Assembly (NCBI RefSeq): GCF_004015795.1
Contig: NZ_ML137222.1
Coordinates: forward strand, 42,095 to 106,094
Direction of reading: 5' to 3'
Length of the DNA stretch: 64,000 nucleotides
Origin: Falsirhodobacter deserti
GTDB lineage: Bacteria; Pseudomonadota; Alphaproteobacteria; Rhodobacterales; Rhodobacteraceae
Shown here piece after piece: positions 35,279 through 44,319 of this stretch. Made by a program: the position numbers and the translations under genes. Under the pieces are notes generated by a model. The model saw only the letters and a program-made list of their open reading frames with translations. It was not told the origin of the DNA and did not search any database. Positions within the stretch are counted from its first letter, which is position 1. Each line of letters opens with the position of its first letter.

Positions 35279-35485
35279 ATGGCCAATGGCACCGTGAAAT
35301 GGTTCAATTCCGACAAAGGCTTCGGCTTCATCGCACCGGCACATGGCACCAAGGATGTGTTCGTGCATATCTCCGCCATGGAGCGCGCGGGCATTCATCA
35401 GTTGAATGACGGGCAGGCCGTGACGTTTGACCTGGAAAGCGACCGCAACGGTCGCGAGTCCGCAGTGAACCTTGCCCTCGCCTGA
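35279..35485 (+). CDS. cspA: Cold-shock-domain protein
   Basis: 68 residues, the usual CspA length, with RNP1 (KGFGFI) and RNP2 (VFVHI) motifs. It binds single-stranded RNA and acts as an RNA chaperone. ATG at 35279 follows AAGGAGA. A leader of ~100 bases lies upstream, as in other csp genes with thermosensing leaders. A strong terminator follows at 35508. The gene stands alone among gene remnants and is intact. Confidence 0.96.
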   Translation: MANGTVKWFNSDKGFGFIAPAHGTKDVFVHISAMERAGIHQLNDGQAVTFDLESDRNGRESAVNLALA

Positions 35486-35507
35486 CTACATTCTCTGCTT
35501 ATTTCGG

Positions 35508-35536
35508 AAGGCGCGGCTTTAGCCGCGCCTTTTTTC
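35508..35536 (+). terminator. Rho-independent terminator of cspA
   Basis: AAGGCGCGGC - TTTA - GCCGCGCCTT followed by TTTTC: a ten-pair GC-rich stem with a tetraloop and U-tract, 22 bases after the cspA stop. Confidence 0.93.
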
Positions 35537-35554
35537 ATTGGAGACGGAGCCAGA

Positions 35555-35772
35555 ATGGCCAAGAAGTGGAAGGGCGAAGTGCTGAACGTTGGCCCTGAAA
35601 AGGACACCCATGTGCCGCACGCGCTTGAGTGGAAGGAATTCTTCCGACAGTTGGCGGCTGCAAGATGCCGCATAACTTCTACAAGAACGTGACGTTAACC
35701 GGAATCACGCTGGAAGTTATGCAAGGGCTTCCTCTGCTGGTCTTTCAAGCGTCGAAGAAAGCGACCAGATAA
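35555..35772 (+). pseudogene. Small hypothetical gene, frameshifted
   Basis: ATG 35555 follows a good GGAGACGGAG site. The first frame (KKWKGEVLNVGPEKDTHVPH, then ALEWKEFFRQ) ends early at 35692. From ~35652 the next frame reads VGGCKMPHNFYKNVTLTG and continues to a TAA at 35770. Both halves look like coding sequence, so one base was probably lost near 35652. No family recognised. If not a sequencing error, the product is a 45-residue stub. Confidence 0.55.
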
Positions 35773-35814
35773 CTCTGGTCCGCAACCCCAGTTCACCGAC
35801 AGGAACAGAACTTG

Positions 35815-36192
35815 ATGAACAACGACAACGCTGGCCTTTCCGAGCGCCGCGCTATGGCCGCTCGTGCCAAAGCCGCTCTTCTAGAGACTTATCGGGCCGC
35901 CAAAACGGCTGCTGCGCCGACCCGCGAAATACGAGAAGCAGAGCGCGTTGCTGTTGCCGAGGCAAGAGACGCGCGCCGAGCTGTTCGCGATCAGGAGAGG
36001 CGCAACGAGAAACTTAGGGCTGAAGAAGAGGCTGGCGCGCGTGCAGCTGCGGCCGCCGCCGCTGAAACTGCGGAGTCCGACGCACGCGAGGCTGCTGACA
36101 AAAGCCGTATTGCCCGCCTCCTTGCAGACGATGCGGCCCAAAAAGCAAAGCGTGATCAGCGGTATGCAAATCGAAAGGTCCGTCAAGGCTAA
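35815..36192 (+). CDS. DUF6481 family protein
   Basis: 125 residues from ATG 35815, with AGGAA upstream. The protein is almost entirely charged and Ala-rich, strongly helical (coiled-coil-like) with the start SERRAMAARAKAALLETYRAA and the end RDQRYANRKVRQG characteristic of this alphaproteobacterial family. Genes of this family are often beside cold-shock genes, as here. The function is unknown; nucleic-acid binding is plausible from its charge. Confidence 0.8.
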   Translation: MNNDNAGLSERRAMAARAKAALLETYRAAKTAAAPTREIREAERVAVAEARDARRAVRDQERRNEKLRAEEEAGARAAAAAAAETAESDAREAADKSRIARLLADDAAQKAKRDQRYANRKVRQG

Positions 36193-36423
36193 AACTAACC
36201 TGCAACTGCGGCAAAAAGTGGCCCGGATGGCAAGCGGTCCAGCTCCGGCGCCGTCTTGTCCGCTCAGGCCAGAGCGGTATCGGAACACCCAAGGTCCGAG
36301 CGCCAACTTGCTGAAACGGTCTGCTGAATGTGCATTGGGAAGCTACCGCCGAACGGCGGCGTTGGGCTCTGAGTCCCGATGCTGCATAGCCCATGGCCGC
36401 TGGAACAAATCCAGTTCGGCTCG

Positions 36424-36700
36424 TCACAAGGGCAGCCGGAAGCGTTCCTTCTCCAGCAGTTCCGCGGCGCTCTGCTGGTAGAAGCGGATCGCCGCGGTGT
36501 TCCACCGCGGCGTCTGCCATTCGGGCCGGATGGCCCCGGCCTGTCGCGCGGCGTCGATCACCGTCTGCAGCAGGCGGCGCCCGATGCCGAGGCCACGAAC
36601 CGGCAATCGAGATGACCAGTTCGCGCACCCTGCCAGAGGGCATAGTCGAAGGTCAGCGCGGATCCTCGCAAGGACTCCACGACGGCTGGGGGAGCAGCCG
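36424..36700 (-). pseudogene. GNAT acetyltransferase, broken
   Basis: The last ~65 residues (RGLGIGRRLLQTVIDAARQAG, then RWNTAAIRFYQQSAAELLEKE) carry the acetyl-CoA loop (Q/RxxGxG/A) and end of a GNAT N-acetyltransferase. Upstream, SLRGSALTFDYALWQGA and GHLD appear in another frame, and the N-terminus is gone. At least one frameshift near 36605 makes it a pseudogene. Confidence 0.7.
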
Positions 36701-36773
36701 GCACATCCCATGAGCTGCTGTTTGCAAGCGCGGTGGTGACACGTCACCCGCAACTAGGTCAGCGCAGCAAAAT

Positions 36774-36989
36774 CTAAGATCTGCTTCTGGCCACTGGGCA
36801 AGTTCGAAGCATAGATAGCCTGTTGCCAGGCAAAGCTGGCCGGATGCAGACCTCGGGCAACTCGATCTTCATCAACATCGGCCAGACAGCGTCACCAATA
36901 CCGAGCCCGACGAACCGGCGGAGCATGAGGTTGACGACGTCTGCTCCATGCGGGCGCAACCTCTTGGCTATCGCGGTCCGGTCTGTCAT
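36774..36989 (-). CDS. Small hypothetical protein
   Basis: 71 residues from ATG 36989 (MTDRTAIAKRLRPHGADVVN, then MLRRFVGLGIGDAVWPMLMK). The first ~55 residues read like a genuine basic amphipathic protein; the end is less convincing. No ribosome binding site stands out. It may be a remnant of a larger gene. Low confidence. Confidence 0.3.
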   Translation of the reverse strand: MTDRTAIAKRLRPHGADVVNLMLRRFVGLGIGDAVWPMLMKIELPEVCIRPALPGNRLSMLRTCPVARSRS

Positions 36990-37072
36990 GTACGTTGGCG
37001 CGCAAGCAGCAGGTGCTGGACCGTCTTCGGCGCCTTGAAGGGCTGATCTGAAGCTGCTGATCGAGACGAGCG

Positions 37073-37486
37073 TCAGTAAGTCATGGCCGCAGCATTGAGA
37101 AGGCCCACCGAGAGACTTACCGCCGCGAGATGCATTGCGGCCGCGGTATGACCTTGTTCGATCCGGGTCACGATATCGCTGTGAAAGAGCCGGAAGACCA
37201 GGAAGCAGAGGATCTGCAGGACGCCGGCCACAACGCCCCAGACCAGGACATCGAGCAGGCTGATGGAGTTCCGGACTGCGGAGGCGATCGGCAGCACGAA
37301 GCCGATCATGGCGCCGCCATAGGAAATGGACGCGGCGGCGTTGTTGGCGCGGATCAGCGTGTGCTCGTCATGGGGCGTCACCATCGTGTAGATCTTCATG
37401 AAGGCCAAGAAGAGGCCGATGGCGATCCCCATGTAAAGAAGGAAGGAAGGGAGACCTGAGAGGGAGGCGAGGAGGGCATTGTCCAT
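37073..37486 (-). CDS. DUF350 family membrane protein
   Basis: 137 residues with four hydrophobic helices (residues ~12-30, 48-68, 80-100, 115-133) and the family pattern NNAAASISYGGAMIGF. DUF350 proteins are inner-membrane proteins of unknown role, often linked to polyamine or membrane-stress genes; no such neighbour here. The ATG at 37486 has a weak upstream site. The gene is intact. Confidence 0.88.
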   Translation of the reverse strand: MDNALLASLSGLPSFLLYMGIAIGLFLAFMKIYTMVTPHDEHTLIRANNAAASISYGGAMIGFVLPIASAVRNSISLLDVLVWGVVAGVLQILCFLVFRLFHSDIVTRIEQGHTAAAMHLAAVSLSVGLLNAAAMTY

Positions 37487-37800
37487 GTTCGGCAGTCCTT
37501 GTGCGGCGATAGCGGAAGCATAGAGTATGAGCCGTCTAGGCAGAACCTAGTCTTTTATAGATCGGCCGAAAGGCCTTGCGTGCCGGCGGTATCCCCGTGA
37601 CCAGTTCGACTACGCCTTCGACCGGGATGCTGCTGAAACCGATGGCCGGTGGAACTGGCGGTCACCTAGAGGTCCGCATTGGGCTCTGAACGCCGATGAT
37701 GTGCGCTCGCTGCCGCAGCCCAGCTGTTGCCCCGACACTGCTGAACTGACTGCGGCGCGAACCTCCATCGGCGGGTAAACAAGCCGTTCGATATCCTGCA
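37487..37800. other. Gene-free stretch
   Basis: No convincing coding frame, repeat or hairpin was seen. It separates the DUF350 gene from a truncated dehydrogenase and may contain the DUF350 promoter on its left side. Confidence 0.5.
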
Positions 37801-38292
37801 TCAGGCCGTGGGCACGGTTCCCCCGTCGATCACATTTTCGGTGCCGGTGATCGTTCCGGCGCGGTCCGAGGCCAGGAAAGCGATCAGGCTGGCGATTTCG
37901 CCGGGGGTCGAAGGGCGGCCGATCGGGATGCCGCCGAGCGCGTCCATGATCATGCGCTTGCCGCCTTCAAGATCGGTGCCAGCTTCAGCCGCCAGTCGCT
38001 CGGCCAGCCTGGCCGACGCCTCGGTCTCGATCCAGCCCGGCGCAACGCGCAGCACACGCACACCCTTGGGCGAGACCTCTTTGGACAGGCTCTTGCTGTA
38101 GACTGACAGCGCGGCCTTCGCGGCGGCATAACCCGTGGTCGAATCAGGCAGCGGCATCAGGCGCTGGATGGAGGTCACGTGGATCACCACGCCCGCGCCC
38201 TGCGCGATCATTCCCGGCATGAACGCATGATCAAGGCGCACAGCGGAAAGAAGGTTCAGGTTCAGTTCGGCCTGCCATTCCGCGTCGCCCAT
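37801..38292 (-). pseudogene. Short-chain dehydrogenase lacking its N-terminus
   Basis: 163 residues remain. The catalytic Ser (VTSIQRLMP), the TGYAAAKAA motif with Tyr and Lys, and the C-terminal [20 protein letters not shown] are present. The N-terminal nucleotide-binding motif (TGxxxGIG) and the NAG region are missing. The cut lies at 38292, exactly beside a perfect palindrome. Without the cofactor site it cannot be an oxidoreductase. Confidence 0.8.
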
Positions 38293-38318
38293 CGCCGCGA
38301 AGCTCCGGCTTCGCGGCG
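38293..38318. repeat. Perfect palindrome at the dehydrogenase breakpoint
   Basis: CGCCGCGAAGC and GCTTCGCGGCG pair across a TCCG centre (26 bases). It could be a terminator-like hairpin, a REP-type element or a recombination site that caused the truncation. Confidence 0.65.
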
Positions 38319-38469
38319 TTCCTCGCGATGGTGCGGGAGATGATAAGCACGAATATATCGCGTGGCTGACCGGCCAATCAGTGCAGCATAGCGCTCAGCC
38401 CTAAGGCCGATCATCGCCGCTTTTCATGAGGTCTGGCCTGTCTTGACCCGTCTCGTTGGTGTCAATGCC

Positions 38470-38945
38470 GTTGCGCTCAAGCTCGTGCTGGGATCGTGCC
38501 GGGCCCCTCAAGCCAACATGTCTTCCGGCAACGCGCAGCGCGATTGCAATCTCATCCTTTGCCGCCGCGCTGACCGGCAGGACCGGACGGGGCGGGGCGA
38601 CTCCAACGTGAGGCCTGCAAGCGGACCGGCCATTTCATGAACGACACTGAAGCTTGTGTGGTCGCGGAACAGGCGACAGATCGGCTGAAGCGCGATGTTG
38701 ATGCGCTCCGCTTCCGCGTGATCGCCCGCCCTGACGGCATCGATGATCTGCTGACACGGGCGCGGCAGGATGCCCGCAAGAACGCTATACCATGCATCAC
38801 CGCCAGCGATCATCGCCTGAGGACAGTTCCAGTCGCGCTATATCCGATGGAGAAACCCTGCGGCAGAAAAGCGCGCTGATTGGCTATCGCGTTCATTTCA
38901 GCCGTGATGTCCGCCTCGCCATAGGCGTTTACAACATCACATAAG
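38470..38945 (-). pseudogene. DapA-family (dihydrodipicolinate synthase-like) C-terminal fragment
   Basis: The minus strand carries GFSIGYS, then in another frame MIAGGDAWYSVLAGILPRPC and AVRAGDHAEAERINIALQP, then in a third frame SAAAKDEIAIALR. These match the C-terminal third of DHDPS-family aldolases/lyases. Two frame changes and the absence of the catalytic Lys region show a decayed gene. Confidence 0.65.
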
Positions 38946-39040
38946 GATGGTTCTGGGCTTTCTGAGCCGGAAACGCCGTTTTAATCCTCACGACGCCATC
39001 TCTTACCCACCGTTGAAACGGCGGCCAATAAGAAGCCATT

Positions 39041-39364
39041 ATGCCCGTCTCGACGAGCACTGGTTGGCCAAATAAATGCCATTGGAAATCTTGGCTGATG
39101 GCAGACGCTGCCGATATCGTCGTTGACGGGCGACATCTCTACCTGTGTCATTACCCGATGACCACCTCGCCTGGCGCACGGAGGAACGGCTTGCAGCTCT
39201 TTGGCCACGTCCATCAGCACTGGCTTGGCTCCCGCAACAGCGTCAACGTCGGCGTCGACGCCTGGGACTTCAGCCCCGAGGCGCTGCCCGAGATCGAAAG
39301 GCGCGCAGCAACCTTGCCGGTCAACGCCCATTGGCATCAAGTCGAGCCGCGCAGCACGTTTTGA
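39041..39364 (+). pseudogene. Metallophosphoesterase, C-terminal fragment
   Basis: The frame reads ADIVVDGRHLYLCHYPM and LQLFGHVHQHWLGSRNSVNV, ending VGVDAWDFSPEALPEIE. The GHVH motif and the preceding CHYP are the last metal-binding motifs of calcineurin-like phosphoesterases of the YkoQ/MJ0936-type. The N-terminal D-x-H and GDxx motifs are absent, so it is a remnant. Confidence 0.7.
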
Positions 39365-39445
39365 AATGCGGCGCGAAGTCTTGTCACCCCCCCCCGCAGA
39401 GGCGGCACAGTCGGGCGTGATCCTCAAGCCTCCGAGTTCTCCACC

Positions 39446-39822
39446 ATGCCTCGCAAACCCTCACTTTCGACCGAGAAGCTGAAGGACCTTGGCGCCGACA
39501 GCTTGCGCAGCTGGTTCTGGAAGAAGCCGAACGCAACGCTGGCTTCCGCCGTCAGTTCAAGGCGGCGATGTCCGTGGCTGAGGGCCCGGGTGCCATCGTC
39601 AAGGTCATCGACCGGCGGCTTTCAGGGCTTGAGCGGGCGAAGAGCTTCATCGAATGGGACAAGGCCCGCGCGTTCCGCGACGACTTACGCAGCCTGACCG
39701 GCACGATCACCTCCGAGCTTGCCCCCGCCGCGCCCGCGCTGGCGATGGACCGGATTCTGCGCTTCATCGCCACACATGAACGGGTGTTGGCGCGGGTCGA
39801 CGATCATTCCAGGCCGAAAGTC
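39446..39822 (+). pseudogene. DUF6880-family protein, frameshifted and truncated
   Basis: It begins PRKPSLSTEKLKDLGADSL, then continues in another frame as LAQLVLEEAERNAGFRRQFK and, further on, VIDRRLSGLERAKSFIEWDK and LAMDRILRFIATHERVLARVDD. This is the N-terminal part of DUF6880 proteins, often found beside SWIM zinc-finger proteins. A frameshift near 39505 and replacement of the rest by an IS5 fragment inactivate it. Confidence 0.65.
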
Positions 39823-39835
39823 GCGCGGAAAGACC

Positions 39836-39995
39836 ATCACTTACGACAAGCGTCGTTACAAACGCCGCAACCGGATCGAGATCATGTTCGGCAGGCTCAA
39901 GGACTGGCGTCGTGTCGCAACCCGCTATGACAGATGTCCCAAAGTCTTCCTCCCCGCCGTCGCCTTGGCAGCCACCGTCATGTTCGGGACGGTAA
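39836..39995 (+). mobile_element. IS5-family transposase C-terminal remnant
   Basis: The plus strand repeats the segment YDKRRYKRRNRIEIMFGRLK, then RRVATRYDRCPKVFLPAVAL, of the IS427-like element at 6592, here in the opposite orientation and without inverted repeats. It replaces the end of the DUF6880 gene. Confidence 0.85.
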
Positions 39996-40091
39996 ATTCA
40001 TGCCGCACGGCTTCTTACTACCCGTCATTTCAACCGTTGCGATATCTGCCAGTGGGATAGGCGGCTTGGGCCACCCATCAGCAAACGTCAT

Positions 40092-40165
40092 GGATAGTAG
40101 GCGAACTGCGTCACGCCGATCGACCGCACCGCCTCGGCCACCGACTGGCCTTGCGATACCAGCAC
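40092..40165 (-). mobile_element. IS3-family OrfA remnant
   Basis: The minus strand reads VLVSQGQSVAEAVRSIGVTQ and then FAYY, the helix-turn-helix start of an IS3-type OrfA. Nothing else of the element is left. The following 300 bases up to the oxidoreductase hold no gene; the promoter of that gene is probably there. Confidence 0.5.
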
Positions 40166-40467
40166 AGCGCTGCAGAGAGGCCGGACCGGAAAGATTGAAC
40201 CGCGTCGCAATAGGGCCCCGGCTTCCAAACTTCCTGCGGTCGGATGCGGCAGCTTTCCGTCGGATTACCGAAGGCGGCTGCTCGCGCTCGAGACGTTGCT
40301 TCCGATCGTGCTGTAAGGTCAGTCATTGTTGGGGTGTCTGCACCGACTCTCCAGTTGCGCCACGTCTGCAAGGCTCAGGGATTCGAAGGCACTCGGGCCT
40401 TTGGTCTTTGGCCTTTCTGAAGGTGGCCCTACCTTTGCTTCAGAACGACCGCAGTCAGGAGCGCCTC

Positions 40468-41481
40468 ATGAAAGCCATCGGCTACACGATTCCCGGACCC
40501 ATCGACCGCGAGGACGCCCTGCAGGACCTCGACCTGCCGCGCCCGACCGCCACGGGCCACGATCTGCTGGTCGAGGTGGCCGCCGTCTCTGTCAACCCGG
40601 TGGACACCAAAGTTCGCAGCAGCGCGACCCCGCCTGAGGGTGAATGGAAGGTGCTGGGCTGGGACGCCGTTGGCCGCGTGGTGGAGGTGGGGTCCGAGGT
40701 GCAGGGGTTCGCCCTCGGGGATGAGGTGTTCTATGCCGGCTCCATCACGCGGCCCGGCGCGAACAGCCAGTTCCACCTGGTCGATGCGCGCATCGTCGGG
40801 CACAAGCCCCGCACCCTGTCGGACGCCGAAGCCGCAGCGCTGCCGCTGACGGCCATCACAGCATGGGAGATGCTGTTCGACCGCCTGGACATCCGCCGCC
40901 AGGTACCTGGGGCGGCCAATGCAGTGCTGATCATCGGCGGCGCTGGCGGCGTCGGCTCCATCGCGATCCAACTGGTGCGTGCGCTGACCGACCTGACCGT
41001 CATCGCCACCGCTTCGCGCCCCGAGACGCAGGACTGGGTGCGCGAACTGGGCGCCCACCACGTCCTCGACCACCACGGCGATCTGGCGGCACAGGTGGAG
41101 GCGCTCGGCCTCGGCGCGCCGGCCTTTGTCTTTTCTACCACCCACAGCGATAAGCACCTCGCTGCGATCCAGGCGCTGATCGCGCCGCAGGGCCGCTTTG
41201 GCCTGATCGACGACCCCGATACGCTGGATGTCCTGGGCTTCAAGCGCAAGGCGGTGTCGGTCCACTGGGAGCTGATGTTCACCCGCGCGATCTTCGGCAC
41301 GCCGGACATGGGCGAACAGGGCAAGCTGCTGGAGCAGGTGGCAAGGCTGGTCGATGCCGGCCGCATCCGCACCACCCTGACCCAGACGTTCTCGCCGATC
41401 AACGCAGAGAACCTGAAGACGGCCCACGCCCTGATAGAAAGCGGCACGGCGCGCGGCAAGATCGTGCTGGAGGGATTTTGA
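40468..41481 (+). CDS. Zinc-type alcohol dehydrogenase-like (MDR) oxidoreductase
   Basis: 337 residues from ATG 40468 with AGGAG upstream. The N-terminal GroES-like domain (VAAVSVNPVDTKVRS) and the Rossmann motif GGAGGVGSIAIQLVRAL place it in the zinc-binding-dehydrogenase/quinone-reductase branch that mostly lacks zinc. It probably reduces quinones or enones with NADPH. It stands alone between IS debris and an aldo/keto reductase. Intact. Confidence 0.92.
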   Translation: MKAIGYTIPGPIDREDALQDLDLPRPTATGHDLLVEVAAVSVNPVDTKVRSSATPPEGEWKVLGWDAVGRVVEVGSEVQGFALGDEVFYAGSITRPGANSQFHLVDARIVGHKPRTLSDAEAAALPLTAITAWEMLFDRLDIRRQVPGAANAVLIIGGAGGVGSIAIQLVRALTDLTVIATASRPETQDWVRELGAHHVLDHHGDLAAQVEALGLGAPAFVFSTTHSDKHLAAIQALIAPQGRFGLIDDPDTLDVLGFKRKAVSVHWELMFTRAIFGTPDMGEQGKLLEQVARLVDAGRIRTTLTQTFSPINAENLKTAHALIESGTARGKIVLEGF

Positions 41482-41759
41482 AGCTACAGACGGCGACGGT
41501 GTTCCGGGATGGCATGCGCATAACCCTGTCATGACCACCTGCTGTAGCTACTCCAACATCAGGACCGGTGGGAGGTGTCGGACCACCTGCCTGACCTCAC
41601 TCTGTTCAACATGGTCGCCCCGAAGCATGATCTTGTGCCTGCAGGTGCGAGGAGAGCGCCCAGCAGGGCAGCGTGGCCGCTCTTTCTTGAAAAACGCCGT
41701 GTGTCGTGATCAGCCCATAGGCGCAGCATTGCCGGCATCACGACGACCGGGATCCCTCT

Positions 41760-42746
41760 TCACCAGCGATGGTGCACATGTGGCGCGATCCGCGTCTGAT
41801 AGATGTTGCGAAGCTCCGTCATCACCTCTGCGGGCAGCGCGGCAAGATCGCTGGCGGAGCTGTTTGCCGATGACTGCGCCGCCGTCTTGGCACCCGGGAT
41901 GACCACGCTCACCGCATCCTCCATCAGGATCCAGCGCAGCGCGAACCGGGCAAGTGGCACGTCCGCGGGCACCAGCCTGCGGATGTCCTCCACGACCTCC
42001 AGCGCAAGGTCGTAGGGCACGCCCGCGAAAGTCTCGCCCTTGTCGAAGGCCTCGCCGTTGCGGTTGAACGCCCGATGATCATCGGCCGCGAACTCCGTCG
42101 CCGCGCTCATCTTTCCGGTCAGGAGGCCGGAGGCCAAGGGAACTCGCACGATTAGCGCCACGCCCTTCGCCTTGGCTTCCCGAAACAACAGGTCCGCCGG
42201 TCTTTGCCGGAAGATGTTGTAGATGATCTGGACCGAGGCGACGCCCGGATATTCGATCGCCTTCAGCCCTTCCTCCACCTTCTCGACCGACACGCCGTAG
42301 TTGCGGATCTTGCCGGACGTGACCAGATCGTCCAGCGCGTCGAACACTTCCGGGCGATAGAACACCTCCGTCGGCGGACAATGCAGCTGCACAAGGTCCA
42401 GGCAGTCCGTTTCGAGATTACGAAGCGAGCGTTCGACAAAATCCGTCAGCGCGTCCTTCGTGTAGCCTTCTGCCAGATGTGGCGACAGGCGACGGCCCGC
42501 CTTCGTGGCCACAAAGGGCCGCGGGCCACCTCGTTCCTTCAGCACCTCGGCAATGATACGTTCGGACCTGCCATCGCCATAAACGTCGGCGGTGTCGATG
42601 AAGTCGGTTCCGGCGTCTAGGGCGGCATGCAGAGCGTCACGAGCGTCCGCTTCCGACACATCTCCCCATGACCCGCCTATGGCCCATGCACCAAAGCCGA
42701 TTTCCGACACGGACCGGCCCGTGCGACCAAATTTCCTGTGGTTCAT
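41760..42746 (-). CDS. Aldo/keto reductase
   Basis: 328 residues with the family's TIM-barrel and catalytic tetrad: Asp/Tyr in DTADVYGDG, Lys in VATKAG, His in LVQLHCPP. It uses NADPH to reduce sugar aldehydes or ketones; the relatives closest in pattern act on sugars. GATCAGGAGGATC precedes the ATG. Upstream are tandem GT-N3-AC sites that resemble GntR operators, suggesting it belongs to the sugar-acid regulon of this region. The 278 bases downstream (41482-41759) have no supportable gene. Confidence 0.92.
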   Translation of the reverse strand: MNHRKFGRTGRSVSEIGFGAWAIGGSWGDVSEADARDALHAALDAGTDFIDTADVYGDGRSERIIAEVLKERGGPRPFVATKAGRRLSPHLAEGYTKDALTDFVERSLRNLETDCLDLVQLHCPPTEVFYRPEVFDALDDLVTSGKIRNYGVSVEKVEEGLKAIEYPGVASVQIIYNIFRQRPADLLFREAKAKGVALIVRVPLASGLLTGKMSAATEFAADDHRAFNRNGEAFDKGETFAGVPYDLALEVVEDIRRLVPADVPLARFALRWILMEDAVSVVIPGAKTAAQSSANSSASDLAALPAEVMTELRNIYQTRIAPHVHHRW

Positions 42747-42771
42747 GGCAGATCCTCCTGATCATGGCCCG

Positions 42772-42794
42772 TTGGTCTGACTAGTTGTCCGACC
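42772..42794. promoter_or_regulatory. Tandem GntR-like sites upstream of the aldo/keto reductase
   Basis: TGGTCTGACTA and TTGTCCGACCC lie side by side, each with a GT-N3-AC core, 26-48 bases before the start codon. They are in the position of a repressor site. No GntR gene is adjacent. Confidence 0.45.
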
Positions 42795-43019
42795 CATAAG
42801 AAGCGACACAGTTACATGGCATGATTATGCGATCAGACCAGTGTCGCGGCGAACATGTGCGGGCCACCGGCAGAGCTGGGCACCTACAGCGCGCTTTGCG
42901 CATGGAGTCTACAAGGGCGGAAACAGCAAGGGAGCCGCTGTTCGAACCCGCAATACCATAGCCGGGAACATTCTCCGCTCCGGCGTGTAACGGCAGGGTG
43001 CCCTCCCCGCACACTACCG

Positions 43020-43064
43020 CGCCAGTCTACATCGAAAGGCTCCCCGAAGAGGTGTAGACTGGCG
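43020..43064. repeat. 12-base inverted repeat abutting an IS3 end
   Basis: CGCCAGTCTACA (43020-43031) is the exact complement of TGTAGACTGGCG (43053-43064), with a 21-base loop. The IS3 element starts two bases later. It may be a hairpin target of the IS, or an older recombination or terminator structure. Confidence 0.65.
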
Positions 43065-43065
43065 T

Positions 43066-44225
43066 GGGTACCCCCCGTGGTTAAGGTAATGCGGCCGCAG
43101 AATTTTCTCGTAGTGTAAGCCGAGAAGATTCGAATGAGGAAGACCCGATTTACGGAGCCGCAGATCATGGCGTTGCTTCGCCAGACGGAGGGTGGCGTGG
43201 CTGTGCCCGAGCTATGCCGCGAGCATGGAATCAGCAGCGCAAGCTTCTACAAATGGCGGGCGAGGTATGGCGGCATGGATGCGTCCATGATGAGCCAGAT
43301 GAAGGCGCTTGAGGAGGAGAACCGGCGATTGAAGCGCATGTTCGCGGATCTCGGCATGCAACCCCACCTGCTCAAGGGGGCGCGTGAAAAAAGTGACGCG
43401 GCCAGCTCAGCGCCGAGAGTTGGCCGCGACGGCGGTGGCGACCAAGGGGATCAGGATCGCGCTGGCCTGCCGGACGTTCGGCGTCAGCGAGACATGTTTC
43501 CGCTCGGATCTCCTCGAAGGGCTGACCAAGGTGCACCCGACATGGGGCTTTGGTTTGTGCTTTTCTGTATCTGCGCAATGTCCGCGGGCATGCCTGGAAC
43601 CACAAGCGGGTCCGCCGGATCTACTGCGAGCTGGAGTTGAACCTGCGGATCAAGCCAAGGCGGCGGATCAAACGGGACAAGCCGGACCTGCTTACCGTTC
43701 CGGAAGCGCCGAACCTTGTCTGGTCCATGGACTTCATGGCCGATCGTCCCGCCGATGGTCGCCAGTTCCGGCTGCTGAACGTCCTGGATGACTTCAACCG
43801 CGAAGGCCTGGGCATCGAGGTCGACCTCTCGTTGCCCGCAGAACGGGTCGTGCGTTCCCTGAACCAGATCATCGAACGGCGCGGCAAGCCCATCGCGATA
43901 AGGGTCGACAACGGCCCGGAATATATCAGCTCAACGTCGGCGATCTGGGCGGCCAAGCAGGGTATTGCCCTGAACCACACCCAGCCAGGAAAGCCGCAGC
44001 AGAACGTTTATGTGGAACGCTATAACCGCACCGTCCGGCACAAATGGCTGGACCTCAACATCTTTGAAACCATTGCAGAGGCACAGAGCATCGCCACCGA
44101 CTGGTTAAGGACTTGCAATAACAAGCGACCCAACTTGGGCATCGGCGGCATAACACCCGCACAGAAACTGAAAATGGCTGCATGAGTTCTACGGCCAAAC
44201 CTCGTTGAAACGGGGAGGATTACCC
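43066..44225 (+). mobile_element. IS3-family insertion sequence, decayed
   Basis: The ends GGGTACCCCC (43066) and the complement of GGGGAGGATTACCC (ending 44225) enclose OrfA- and OrfB-like frames of an IS3-family element. Frameshifts in both parts make it inactive. The 3' end is also present as a fragment at 20851-21002. Confidence 0.8.
43134..44185 (+). pseudogene. IS3 transposase OrfA/OrfB, multiple frameshifts
   Basis: OrfA begins at 43134 (MRKTRFTEPQIMALLRQTEG) with its helix-turn-helix and coiled coil. OrfB starts near 43390 (VTRPAQRRELAATAVATKGI), loses frame and ~15 residues near 43500, and continues from ~43550 to 44185 with the integrase core: Asp in WSMDFMAD, Asp in [10 protein letters not shown], Glu in [10 protein letters not shown]. 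All three catalytic residues remain, but the N-terminal part is broken. Confidence 0.82.
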
Positions 44226-44319
44226 GAATGGATGTGCCGGCCACCACGGTTCAGAGCACCCTCCCCACCCCTGTTCAAAACCGGTTGGTTCTGAACAGGG
44301 AAACAGTCTAGCGATGGCG

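Noticed and set aside
21003..39364. Phosphoesterase pieces at 21.0 kb and 39.0 kb as two halves of one gene
   Set aside because: The N-terminal piece is of the SDIHGxxDAL type, while the C-terminal piece is of the CHYP...GHVHxHW type, which belong to different subfamilies.
42781..43014. 77-codon minus-strand frame upstream of the aldo/keto reductase
   Set aside because: No ribosome binding site, Cys/Ser-rich composition, and it runs over the likely promoter and operator sites.
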